Shown here piece by piece: positions 42,286 to 50,311 of a stretch of DNA of 64,000 bases; positions within the stretch are counted from its first letter, which is position 1; every line of letters begins with the position of its first letter. Where the stretch lies: the NCBI RefSeq assembly GCF_043789415.1, contig NZ_JBDLLW010000001.1, positions 434,001-498,000 on the forward strand, written 5' to 3'. The notes beneath the pieces are model-generated. The model had not been told where the DNA came from and ran no database searches. It saw only the letters and a list, made by a program, of their open reading frames with translations. The DNA comes from Renibacterium sp043789415. GTDB taxonomy: Bacteria > Actinomycetota > Actinomycetes > Actinomycetales > Micrococcaceae. Both the position numbers and the translations under genes were made by a program.

Positions 42286-43041
42286 TCACCGAGCCAACCG
42301 AGTGGCGCGCACCACGACGTCGTGCAGCACCGCCTGAGTATTGGCGGCAGGAAGCGTACGGCGATGCTCTGCTGCGCTCTCGATGCGCCATTTAGTGGGG
42401 CTCAAGAGCGCACTGATCCCAGCTAGTGTGGCCGTCGCCTCGAGTGGGTGCTGCTCCCCGTGCCCGTGGGAAGCTTGAGCGCGGTGGCCCACGATCAGGA
42501 GCGAACCAGCTGGCGCCACCCAACCGGAGATGCGCTGATAGAACGCCAGTTGCGGCTCCCCTGGGTGCGCGTAGCTGGTGACCACCAGGTCCCAGCGATC
42601 CTGCGGGCTCCACGTGGTCAGGTCAGTCTCGATCCAGCTCACCCTATCGGCGATCGCGGCCTCACGGGCAGCTTTCGCAGCCAGAGCCAGGGCATTACCG
42701 GAGATATCTGCTCCGGTGACGTGCCAGCCCTGCAAGGCCAGCCAGATCGCTTCAGACCCCGTTCCGCATCCGGCGTCCAAGGCGCTGCCCGGTGGAAGAT
42801 TTCGAGTCTCAGCGAGCAGGTATGGATTCGGTGGCGCGCTGCGGGTTCCGTGAGCCGCCGGAGAGGACTGATCCCAGTGTCGCTCCCAGTAACCCTTGTC
42901 GAAAGCGTGAGCTGTCTGCTCTCCCGGCTCAGGCGCTTCCCGTTGTCTGCTGCCGTGCTTGGCCTGTTCCTGCTTCTCTGGCATCTCAATCGGTCCTCTC
43001 CCGTGGCGATCAGCTTCACCCAGAGTGGCGGCAAGAGACAT
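42286..43041 (-). CDS. SAM-dependent methyltransferase
   Basis: 251 residues. The class I Rossmann motif I is ALDAGCGTGSEAIWLALQGW, followed by VTGADISGNALALA and WDLVVTSYAHP. The first 40 residues are charged and low in complexity; an in-frame ATG at MPEKQEQ may be the true start. This group includes TehB/thiopurine-type small-molecule methyltransferases. Divergent from an XRE-cupin regulator across a palindrome, so probably controlled by it. Confidence 0.87.
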   Translation of the reverse strand: MSLAATLGEADRHGRGPIEMPEKQEQAKHGSRQREAPEPGEQTAHAFDKGYWERHWDQSSPAAHGTRSAPPNPYLLAETRNLPPGSALDAGCGTGSEAIWLALQGWHVTGADISGNALALAAKAAREAAIADRVSWIETDLTTWSPQDRWDLVVTSYAHPGEPQLAFYQRISGWVAPAGSLLIVGHRAQASHGHGEQHPLEATATLAGISALLSPTKWRIESAAEHRRTLPAANTQAVLHDVVVRATRLAR

Positions 43042-43044
43042 CTA

Positions 43045-43064
43045 TTGGCAATCAGCGTTGCCAA
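43045..43064. promoter_or_regulatory. Operator candidate TTGGCAA-N6-TTGCCAA
   Basis: A perfect inverted repeat lies in the 38-base space between the methyltransferase start (43041, minus) and the XRE gene start (43080, plus). It could control both genes. Confidence 0.55.
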
Positions 43065-43079
43065 ATGGAAAATAAGACG

Positions 43080-43670
43080 ATGAGCGATGAAGCAGCACGA
43101 GCACTCGACGCCGTCGGCCTCAGGCTGAAAGAACTCAGACTCCAGCGCGGAGTGACGCTCGCTGAACTGGCCGCGCAAACCGGGATCTCCACCAGCACCT
43201 TGTCCAGGCTTGAAGCAGGCCTGCGCCGCCCAACACTGGAGCAGTTACTGCCGCTCGCGAAAGTCCACGGCGTCACCTTGGATGAGCTGGTCAACGCGCC
43301 ACTCACCGGAGACCCTCGGATCAATCTACGCCCTATCGCGGGTCAGGAGGGGGCGATGATCCTGCCGCTCACCCGCCGCCCCGAAGGCATTCAAGCCTAT
43401 AAATTCGTCCTGCCTCGCAGCAGCAGTCGGCAGGAACCGAAATTGCGCTCCCACCAGGGCTACGACTGGGTCTATGTGCTCAACGGCAGCCTACGAGTGA
43501 TCATCGGCGATCACGACCTGCTCCTCAAGGCTGGCGAAGCAGCGGAGTTCGACACCCGCACCCCGCACTGGTTCGGCGCCACGAGCGCCGGACCGGTCGA
43601 GTTCCTGAGCCTGGTGGGCAGACAAGGCCAGCGCGCACACATTCGAGCGGCACCGAAACAGAAGAGTTAA
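43080..43670 (+). CDS. XRE-family regulator with C-terminal cupin
   Basis: 196 residues from the ATG at 43080 (GGAAAA seven bases upstream); an ATG five codons earlier touches the palindrome. The helix-turn-helix (about 10-65) contains RLQRGVTLAELAAQTGIS. A cupin_2 domain (about 105-185) contains HQGYDWVYVLNGSLRVIIGD and ends GPVEFLSLVG. Family knowledge: such proteins sense a small ligand in the cupin and often regulate the divergent gene. The ligand is unknown. Confidence 0.9.
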   Translation: MSDEAARALDAVGLRLKELRLQRGVTLAELAAQTGISTSTLSRLEAGLRRPTLEQLLPLAKVHGVTLDELVNAPLTGDPRINLRPIAGQEGAMILPLTRRPEGIQAYKFVLPRSSSRQEPKLRSHQGYDWVYVLNGSLRVIIGDHDLLLKAGEAAEFDTRTPHWFGATSAGPVEFLSLVGRQGQRAHIRAAPKQKS

Positions 43671-43676
43671 TAACCG

Positions 43677-45872
43677 CTAACGATAGCTTCCGCCCGCTTC
43701 GGCGAGTTGCACGAGCGATTCAGGCGGGCTGAACTGCGCACCGTGCCGTGCCCTGAGTTCCTCGGCCCGTGCCACGAACCCTGCCAGACCCCCTTGATAC
43801 TGATTGATGTACTGCAAGACACCACCGGTCCATGCTGGGAAGCCGATTCCGAAGATCGAGCCGATATTGGCATCCGCCACCGAGCTGAGCACTCCTTCAT
43901 CTAAGCACCGCACAGTATCGAGGGCTTCGGAGAAGAGCATTCGTTCCTGCATCTCGATCAGCGTCGCGTCAGTGCTCCTCGAGTTAAAAGCTTCCCGTAG
44001 CCCGGGCCAGATCCCCAGGCGCTTGCCATCCCGGTACTCATAGAAACCTGCCCCGCTGGAGCGGCCTTTCCTGCCGAACTCCTCGATCAACCGGTCGATC
44101 ACGACTTCGCTGGGGTGCGCAGACCAGAGCTTGCCCTGCTTTTCCTCAGCTGCCTTGGTCTCCAAACGAATCTTCTGGCTCAGCGTCAGGGTGAGCTCAT
44201 CGAGAAGCTGCAGCGCCCCAGCTGGATATCCAGCTTGCAGGGCTGCTTGCTCGATGGCGACCGGCTCGATGCCCTCCCCCACCATGGCGACCGCTTCGGA
44301 GACGAACCTGCCGATCACCCTGGAGGTGAAGAAGCCGCGGGAATCATTGACCACAATCGGGGTCTTGCGGATCTGCCGGACGTAGTCGAAAGCCTTTGCG
44401 AGCACTTCATCGGAGGTCTGCGCACCCCTGATCAATTCCACCAAGGGCATTTTCTCGGCCGGGGAGAAAAAGTGAATGCCCACCACATCGGCGCCTCGGG
44501 AAATACCCGAGGCGATCTCAGTGATGGGCAAAGTAGACGTGTTAGTGCCCAGCACCGCCCGCTCACTCACCACTGACACGACTCTTTGAATGGCTTCCTG
44601 CTTGATTCCGACATTTTCGAAGACCGCCTCGATCACCAAGTCGACACCCTCGAAATCGTGATCGTCGGCGGTCGGGTGAATCCGGGCTAAGAGCGCCTCG
44701 GATTTCTGCGCTGTGGTTTTACCCCGTTGCAAAGCCTTTTGCTCGAGCGCCACGGAATATGCCTTACCGCGCTCGGCGGCCTCCAGCGTGACGTCTTTGA
44801 GCACCACTTCGATTCCAGCTTTAGCCGAGACATAGGCGATCGCCGCCCCCATCATTCCGGCGCCGATGACGCCGACCTTGCTGGCCTGCCAGACCGCCGG
44901 ACCTTGCGGCCTGCTGCGTCCGGAATTGATCTCCTGAAGGTTGAAGAAGAAGGCGGTGATCATATTCTTTGAGACCTGGCCGACCACCAGGCTGACAAAG
45001 TAACGGGTCTCGATCAACGAGGCGGTATCGAAGTCGACCATTGCCCCCTCGACCGCCGCGGCCATCGCGGCCCGGGGAGCCGGCATCGGAGCGCCTTTAA
45101 TCTGTTTGCGCAGATTAGCCGGCAGAGCGGGGAGCAACGAGGCCAGGGCTGGGCTCTTCGGCGAACCGCCGGGGATTTTGAACCCCTTGACGTCCCAGGG
45201 CTTGACTGCCCCGGGGTTGGCCGCGATCCAGGCTTTGGCCGCGGGGATCAGCTCAGCAGCTGAGTCGACGAGCTGATCCACCAATCCCAGGGCCTGGGCG
45301 TCGCGCGGAGAGTATTTAGTACCGCTCAGGATAACTTTGGTCAGCGCCTCCTGGAGTCCGAGCATTCGAACCGTACGGGTAATGCCGCCACCGCCGGGCA
45401 AGAGGCCGAGAGTGACCTCGGGCAAGCCGATCTGCACTCCGGGCAGATCGAGCACAATACGATGGTGCGCGGCCAGGGCAACCTCCAAGCCGCCGCCGAT
45501 GGCGCTGCCGTTGATCGCCGCGACCACTGGCACCCCGAGCCCTTCCAGACGGCGGAAGTGGCTTTTCACCTCATTGGTCATCTCGGTCTGCTGCTCCGCG
45601 GTTTCCGGGCTGCCCTGGATCAGCAGTGCGAGATCACCTCCCGCAAAGAACGTTTTCTTCGCACTCGCGAGGATCACCCCGCTCAGGGACTCCCGTTCTT
45701 CCTCCAGCCGGCTCACGGTAGCAGCCATCGAACGGATATAGATCTCGTTCATGGTGTTCACCGAGGCCTGCGGATCGTCGATGGTCAGGGTCACGACGCC
45801 GTCGTCGTCCTTCGCCCAGTGCACCGCCGGGGAGTCGAGTTGCTGTTCTTCAGTCGTGGTGTTCGTAGTCAT
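43677..45872 (-). CDS. Fatty-acid oxidation multifunctional protein: enoyl-CoA hydratase / 3-hydroxyacyl-CoA dehydrogenase
   Basis: 731 residues. The N-terminal crotonase domain has the oxyanion loop INGSAIGGGLEVALAAHH and catalytic Glu in GLPEVTLGLLPGGGG. The dehydrogenase domain starts at KVGVIGAGMMGAAIAYVSA (NAD fold, about 335) and ends with two C-terminal helical domains. It hydrates and oxidises acyl-CoA in beta-oxidation. Thiolase gene directly upstream (27-base gap), so they form a FadJ/FadI-like pair. SD GAAGG. Confidence 0.95.
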   Translation of the reverse strand: MTTNTTTEEQQLDSPAVHWAKDDDGVVTLTIDDPQASVNTMNEIYIRSMAATVSRLEEERESLSGVILASAKKTFFAGGDLALLIQGSPETAEQQTEMTNEVKSHFRRLEGLGVPVVAAINGSAIGGGLEVALAAHHRIVLDLPGVQIGLPEVTLGLLPGGGGITRTVRMLGLQEALTKVILSGTKYSPRDAQALGLVDQLVDSAAELIPAAKAWIAANPGAVKPWDVKGFKIPGGSPKSPALASLLPALPANLRKQIKGAPMPAPRAAMAAAVEGAMVDFDTASLIETRYFVSLVVGQVSKNMITAFFFNLQEINSGRSRPQGPAVWQASKVGVIGAGMMGAAIAYVSAKAGIEVVLKDVTLEAAERGKAYSVALEQKALQRGKTTAQKSEALLARIHPTADDHDFEGVDLVIEAVFENVGIKQEAIQRVVSVVSERAVLGTNTSTLPITEIASGISRGADVVGIHFFSPAEKMPLVELIRGAQTSDEVLAKAFDYVRQIRKTPIVVNDSRGFFTSRVIGRFVSEAVAMVGEGIEPVAIEQAALQAGYPAGALQLLDELTLTLSQKIRLETKAAEEKQGKLWSAHPSEVVIDRLIEEFGRKGRSSGAGFYEYRDGKRLGIWPGLREAFNSRSTDATLIEMQERMLFSEALDTVRCLDEGVLSSVADANIGSIFGIGFPAWTGGVLQYINQYQGGLAGFVARAEELRARHGAQFSPPESLVQLAEAGGSYR

Positions 45873-45899
45873 AGGTCTGTAGCCCTTCCCGCAAGCCGC

Positions 45900-47111
45900 T
45901 CAGAGACGTTCAATGATGGTGGCGATGCCCATGCCTGCACCGATGCAGAGGGTCACCAGGCCGTACCTCAGCTGGCGCCTTTCCAGCTCGTCCAGCACGG
46001 TACCCAGGATGATCGCCCCGGTAGCGCCCAGCGGGTGGCCCATCGCGATGGCCCCGCCGTTGACATTGACCTTTTCGGGCGGAATATTGAGATCTTTCAT
46101 CCACTTGAGAACCACAGCGGCGAAGGCCTCGTTCAATTCGAAGAGATCGATATCTTCTACTGAAAGACCCGCTTTGGCCAGCACTTTCTGAGTCGCCGGG
46201 GTGGGGCCGGTGAGCATCACCGTGGGTTCGCTGCCGACCACGGCGGTCGCCACGATCCGGGCACGCGGTTGCAAGCCCAGGGTACGAGCTGCCTCTTCGT
46301 TGCCGATCAGAGTAAGTGCGGCGCCGTCCACGATTCCCGAGGAGTTGCCCCCGGTATGCACGTGATTGATCCGTTCCACCGAGAAGTAGCGCTGTAGCGC
46401 TACGGCGTCGAAGCCGCCTTGCTCCCCCAAACCGGCGAAGGCCGAATTCAGTTTCCCCAGGGTTTCCACCGTAGAGCCGGGACGGCGGTGCTCGTCGTGG
46501 TCGAGTAAGAGCACCCCGTTGAGATCACGCACCGGCACAATGGACTTCTCAAAACGTCTCTCAGCCCAGGCCTGCTCCGCCTTCTGCTGCGAGAAGACCG
46601 CGAACTCATCGACATCCTCCCGGCTGAAGCCTTCAAGCGTGGCGATCAGATCGGCGCTGATCCCTTGCGGCACGAAATAAGTGTCGTAGGCGGTGGCCGG
46701 GTCCTGGGCGAAGGCTCCGCCGTCGGACCCGATGGGCACCCGGGACATCGATTCGACACCGCCCGCCACGATCAGAGAGTCCCAGCCGGAGGCCACCTTG
46801 GCCGCCGCCATATTGACGGCCTCCAGGCCAGAGGCACAGAACCGGTTGACCTGGACGCCCGCGACGCTCTCCGGCAGTCCCGAGACCAGCGCGGCAGCCC
46901 GGGCGATGTCCCCGCCCTGCTCCCCCACCGGCGAGACCACACCGAGAATGACGTCGTCAATCACTTCGAGAGCTAGCTGAGGGTTCCGCGGCCCCAATTC
47001 ATTGAGCAGTCCCACCACAAGGTCGATCGGTTTACTGCCGTGCAAGGCCCCGTCTCGGTTCTTACCGCGCGGAGTGCGCAGCGCATCGAAGATATACGCC
47101 TGATTTTCCAT
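45900..47111 (-). CDS. Acetyl-CoA C-acyltransferase (thiolase)
   Basis: 403 residues from the ATG at 47111, which starts the conserved MENQAYIFDALRTPRG block; a GTG/ATG 24 codons earlier adds non-family sequence. The nucleophilic cysteine is in VNRFCASGLEAVN, the His in MGHPLGATGA, and the second Cys in LCIGAGMG. It cleaves 3-ketoacyl-CoA in the last step of beta-oxidation together with the adjacent multifunctional protein. AGGAAAGG lies upstream. Confidence 0.94.
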   Translation of the reverse strand: MENQAYIFDALRTPRGKNRDGALHGSKPIDLVVGLLNELGPRNPQLALEVIDDVILGVVSPVGEQGGDIARAAALVSGLPESVAGVQVNRFCASGLEAVNMAAAKVASGWDSLIVAGGVESMSRVPIGSDGGAFAQDPATAYDTYFVPQGISADLIATLEGFSREDVDEFAVFSQQKAEQAWAERRFEKSIVPVRDLNGVLLLDHDEHRRPGSTVETLGKLNSAFAGLGEQGGFDAVALQRYFSVERINHVHTGGNSSGIVDGAALTLIGNEEAARTLGLQPRARIVATAVVGSEPTVMLTGPTPATQKVLAKAGLSVEDIDLFELNEAFAAVVLKWMKDLNIPPEKVNVNGGAIAMGHPLGATGAIILGTVLDELERRQLRYGLVTLCIGAGMGIATIIERL

Positions 47112-47274
47112 TCCGGCCTTTCCTGCCTTTGAGCCTGGCCGCTTACTCAGGCCTCGTCGAACATCGACTTTGATGCTAACCACTCACCGGCTGTGCTTCG
47201 CTCAGTCTAAATTCGTTTCAGCCCTCGAGACAATAGACCCAAAGCACGGTTCCCCGGGCAGAGGATCATCGCGA

Positions 47275-47280
47275 TATGCT
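47275..47280 (+). promoter_or_regulatory. Candidate -10 box (TATGCT) of leaderless bcp
   Basis: TATGCT, six bases, then ATG at 47287. Supports this start over any upstream in-frame codon. Confidence 0.5.
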
Positions 47281-47286
47281 CAAGTC

Positions 47287-47760
47287 ATGTCTGACAACCG
47301 CCTCGCCCCCGGCGACCTTGCTCCCGAATTCACGCTCAGCAATGCCGACGGTCAGGAAGTCTCACTCAAAGACTTCCGCGGCCGCAAGACCGTGGTGTAT
47401 TTCTACCCCGCGGCCTCAACTCCGGGTTGCACCAAAGAGGCCTGCGACTTCCGGGATAACCTGAATTCCCTGGCTTCAGCGGGATACGCCGTGGTGGGGG
47501 TATCACCCGATGAGACCAAGGCGCTGGCAAAATTTGCTGCTGCGGAGTCACTCAATTTCCCCTTGCTCTCCGATCCTGAGCACGCTGTGGCTGAGGCTTA
47601 CCAGGCCTGGGGTGAGAAGAAGAACTACGGGCGTACCTATCAAGGACTGATCCGCTCAACCTTTGTGGTGGACGAGGAAGGCCGCATCCAACTGGCTCAA
47701 TACAATGTTCGTGCCACCGGGCACGTGGCAAAGCTGCGCCGGGACCTCGGTCTGGACTAA
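47287..47760 (+). CDS. bcp: Thiol peroxidase, Bcp/PrxQ family
   Basis: 157 residues, normal length. The peroxidatic Cys48 and resolving Cys53 are in ASTPGCTKEACDFRD. It reduces hydroperoxides with thioredoxin in the cytoplasm. The WGEKKNYGRTYQGLIRSTFVVDE block is family-typical. A small hairpin and tRNA-Leu follow. Confidence 0.94.
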   Translation: MSDNRLAPGDLAPEFTLSNADGQEVSLKDFRGRKTVVYFYPAASTPGCTKEACDFRDNLNSLASAGYAVVGVSPDETKALAKFAAAESLNFPLLSDPEHAVAEAYQAWGEKKNYGRTYQGLIRSTFVVDEEGRIQLAQYNVRATGHVAKLRRDLGLD

Positions 47761-47770
47761 GATAGGTTCT

Positions 47771-47790
47771 CGGCCCTTCACGAAGGGCCG
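47771..47790 (+). terminator. Short hairpin after bcp
   Basis: CGGCCCTT-CACG-AAGGGCCG, ten bases after the bcp stop and just before tRNA-Leu. No T-run. Confidence 0.45.
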
Positions 47791-47792
47791 CT

Positions 47793-47874
47793 GCGCGAGT
47801 GGTGAAATTGGTATACACGCCAGATTTAGGTTCTGGTGTCTTCGGACGTGCGGGTTCAAGTCCCGCCTCGCGCA
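47793..47874 (+). tRNA. tRNA-Leu (TAG)
   Basis: 82 bases with the long variable arm expected for leucine (TGTCTTCGGACG). Acceptor GCGCGAG pairs with CTCGCGC, and the loop TTTAGGT gives anticodon TAG. CCA is not encoded. Confidence 0.95.
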
Positions 47875-47997
47875 CCGTCTCCTCTGGATTCTCTCGTTCT
47901 CGATGCTCGCAGCCTCAGCCTGAGGAATGAGCCCGCTGATTGACATCTCCGACCACCGGTTGATGCTTCGGCCAGCGGGTCTTGGCAGGCTTAAAGG

Positions 47998-48510
47998 ATG
48001 AAAAACCCTTCCTTGTCATCAGTCCCAGCAAGTTCCCCGGCAAAGGCCGCAGTATTGAGATCCCGGGCTAAACCGGCGGCTACAGCCGCAATCGCCTGCA
48101 TCCTGGGGCTCGGCGGGATGCTCACGCTCACGGGCTGTGACAGCTTTTCGAAGCAGACGGCGGATGCCTGGGCAGTGACCTATGAGATCGAGGTTCAGGG
48201 GACTTCAACCGAGCTGATCGGAGCTGTCAGTTACGACAAGGCGCCCTCTCGAGGTGAGGACTCCTCCTCCGTGACAGCCGGAGATGTGAGCACTACCAAG
48301 CTGGCGGATTCCAAGGACAGCGCGGTCTGGAAGGTCGAGGCCCAGGTCACCGCTCAGAAGCGCGCAGCGGTCACTGGGACGGCGCAGCCGGGTTCCATCG
48401 CCAGTTGCAGGATCTTGCTGGATGGAGTTCGTGAAATCTCGAAGAACACGGCTAAGCCCGGCGAGCCGGTCAGCTGCAGCGCTGATACTCCGGCATTTCA
48501 GAAGAAATGA
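47998..48510 (+). CDS. Lipoprotein with MmpS-like domain
   Basis: 170 residues. A basic N-terminal stretch (about 1-30) precedes a hydrophobic segment ending TLTGCDS, a lipobox. The mature part (VTYEIEVQGTSTELIGAVSYD..., later SIASCRILLDGV and PVSCSAD with a likely disulfide) looks like the exported MmpS-type immunoglobulin fold found in actinobacteria. Role unknown. AAAGG precedes the ATG. Confidence 0.72.
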   Translation: MKNPSLSSVPASSPAKAAVLRSRAKPAATAAIACILGLGGMLTLTGCDSFSKQTADAWAVTYEIEVQGTSTELIGAVSYDKAPSRGEDSSSVTAGDVSTTKLADSKDSAVWKVEAQVTAQKRAAVTGTAQPGSIASCRILLDGVREISKNTAKPGEPVSCSADTPAFQKK

Positions 48511-48545
48511 GCCAGCAGAAATGAGCCAACAGAAATGAGCCAGCG
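48504..48545 (+). repeat. 14-base tandem repeat across a stop codon (3 copies)
   Basis: GAAATGAGCCAGCA, GAAATGAGCCAACA and GAAATGAGCCAGCG follow each other at 48504, 48518 and 48532. The first contains the stop codon of the MmpS-like lipoprotein gene. Probably slippage. Confidence 0.8.
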
Positions 48546-48621
48546 CGGTTCCTGAAAGCTGCGACTACGTCATGAAAGCGCAGATAGCCGGCACGGCTGC
48601 GGAGTCGAGAGCACCTGGGAT

Positions 48622-48627
48622 TACAGT
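48622..48627 (+). promoter_or_regulatory. Candidate -10 box (TACAGT) of the leaderless DapA-like gene
   Basis: TACAGT, six bases, then ATG at 48634. Confidence 0.5.
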
Positions 48628-48633
48628 GGTTTC

Positions 48634-49518
48634 ATGATTTTCAATGGCTTGCTCGCCTACCCCATCACGCCGAGCCTGGAGGACGGCCGACCAGATTTAG
48701 AATCCCTCGGAAGACATAGTGAAACCCTGGCACAGAGCGGGGTCTCGGCGATCTCGGTCTTGGGAAGCTCGGGTGATTTCGCCTATTTGAACCGCCAGGA
48801 GCGGGCTCAGGTGATCAAAGTCGCCGTCGAAAGCGCTGCTGGCCGGGTGCCGATCGTGGCGGGAATCAGTGCCATCGGCCTGCGCGAAGTCTTGGAGCAT
48901 ATCTCCGATGCGCAGAGTGCTGGAGCTGCCGGGCTGCTGCTCTCTCCGCAGTCCTACAATCCACTGAGCGATTCCGAAGTGATCGGTTTAGGCGAGGCCG
49001 CTGCCGCTGCCACGGAGTTGCCGCTCTGCCTCTATCAGAACGCTAGGACCACCCAGTATGCCTTCTCTCTCGAGGTCGTCGCGGAGCTGGCTGCGGTATC
49101 GAATATCGTGGCCTTCAAGGACAATGCTCTTTCGGTCCAGGAATTCAGGGGGCGTCAACTGGGATTGGCGGGCAAAGTTCCTGAGGATTTCTCGCATGGG
49201 CTGAGCGGGGATGCCATGATTGCACAGGGAACACCTGCCACGGCCTGGCACAGCGGACCGGCGGCTTTGGTTCCGGAGCTGTATTTGGCGCTGCGCGGTG
49301 CAGTACAGCGAGGCGAACCAGGAGCAATAGAAGCTGCTTCCCGGCCGCTAGCGGAGTTCATCGCGGTTCTCGGCAGCTTGCCTAAGGCTAGTACCCTGCA
49401 CAGTCTGGCTCGGCTGCGCGGGGTCAGAACCGCCGGGCCGCGGCGTCCGATCCTGCCATTGGACAGCGGCCAGGAAAAGCTGCTCGCCGCCGCCTTGGAA
49501 ACCGCCCTGAGCCGCTGA
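48634..49518 (+). CDS. DapA-family aldolase (dihydrodipicolinate synthase-like)
   Basis: 294 residues, TIM barrel. The Schiff-base lysine is Lys162 in NIVAFKDNALS and the tyrosine is Tyr134 in LCLYQN. The N-terminal VLGSSGDFAYLNRQER replaces the GTTGE of true DapA, so the substrate is probably another 2-oxo acid (for example of N-acetylneuraminate-lyase or KDG-aldolase type). Not part of a lysine cluster here. Converges on the SGNH lipoprotein. Confidence 0.87.
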   Translation: MIFNGLLAYPITPSLEDGRPDLESLGRHSETLAQSGVSAISVLGSSGDFAYLNRQERAQVIKVAVESAAGRVPIVAGISAIGLREVLEHISDAQSAGAAGLLLSPQSYNPLSDSEVIGLGEAAAAATELPLCLYQNARTTQYAFSLEVVAELAAVSNIVAFKDNALSVQEFRGRQLGLAGKVPEDFSHGLSGDAMIAQGTPATAWHSGPAALVPELYLALRGAVQRGEPGAIEAASRPLAEFIAVLGSLPKASTLHSLARLRGVRTAGPRRPILPLDSGQEKLLAAALETALSR

Positions 49519-49543
49519 TACCGACTCGTCCGCGCTGTTCTGG

Positions 49544-50284
49544 CTAGTCCCCGGTCGATTCTCCGATGGGGTGCAAAAGCGGTTGCAGCAGGGCTTCAAA
49601 CTTCTGTTCAAGGTAGATGTGCCCTTCGATGCTCGGATGATCGCCGTCCGGACCGATCAGCTCGGACTCGTCGTCCATGATCCAGCGCTCGGCGATCGGA
49701 TCGATGAAATCCGCTCCGGCGCTTTGCGCACCCTGCTTGATCTGATCCCGGATCGTCAGCAGATCGGGGTTCACCTCACTGGAGTACGACGCCGGGCCCA
49801 CCACGAGCAGATCGGCCTGCGGTGCTCGCTGTTTCACCGCCGCCGCGGTGGCCTCCACCTCGAGGTTGATCTTGCCGAGCTGGTAACCGATGTCGTTCTC
49901 CGAACCGTAGACGATCACCGCATTGGCGTTGCTGGGCACCGAGGCTTCGGCCTGCTGCTGGAAAGTCTTTCCGCCACTGCCTTCCACCAGATAACCAGCG
50001 CCGTCTTCGGCGGCATTGATCAAGGTCAGCGGAATCCCCTGAGCGGTCATCTTCTGTTCGAGCCTGGTCGGCCAGGCGTCTTCAGCGGAGGTCTGATAAC
50101 CCGTGCTGATCGAATCACCGATCACCACCACGGTGTATGAAACCTCACCGGGGCCGATCAGCTCTTCCGGTGCCACGGTCACCGCGGCACCGGAATCACC
50201 GACGCAACTGCTCAGCATGACTGCTGTTACTGCTAACGAAGAGGCTCCAAGCAGAGCTTTCCGGTACCGCAGTTCACGTCTCAC
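49544..50284 (-). CDS. SGNH/GDSL-hydrolase lipoprotein
   Basis: 246 residues, GTG start. The signal peptide ends in VMLSSCVG (lipobox). The catalytic serine block is VIGDSISTGYQTS, the Asn block is YGSENDIGY, and the Asp/His block is DGDHPSIEGHIYL. An exported esterase or acyl hydrolase anchored in the membrane; the substrate may be a cell-wall polysaccharide ester. A TAGCTT box six bases upstream fixes the start. Confidence 0.9.
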   Translation of the reverse strand: MRRELRYRKALLGASSLAVTAVMLSSCVGDSGAAVTVAPEELIGPGEVSYTVVVIGDSISTGYQTSAEDAWPTRLEQKMTAQGIPLTLINAAEDGAGYLVEGSGGKTFQQQAEASVPSNANAVIVYGSENDIGYQLGKINLEVEATAAAVKQRAPQADLLVVGPASYSSEVNPDLLTIRDQIKQGAQSAGADFIDPIAERWIMDDESELIGPDGDHPSIEGHIYLEQKFEALLQPLLHPIGESTGD

Positions 50285-50290
50285 CTTCCA

Positions 50291-50296
50291 AAGCTA
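50291..50296 (-). promoter_or_regulatory. Candidate -10 box (TAGCTT), leaderless, for the SGNH gene
   Basis: TAGCTT, six bases, then the GTG start at 50284 on the minus strand. This case has GTG rather than ATG. Confidence 0.5.
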
Positions 50297-50311
50297 ACCC
50301 AAGACTTCGGT

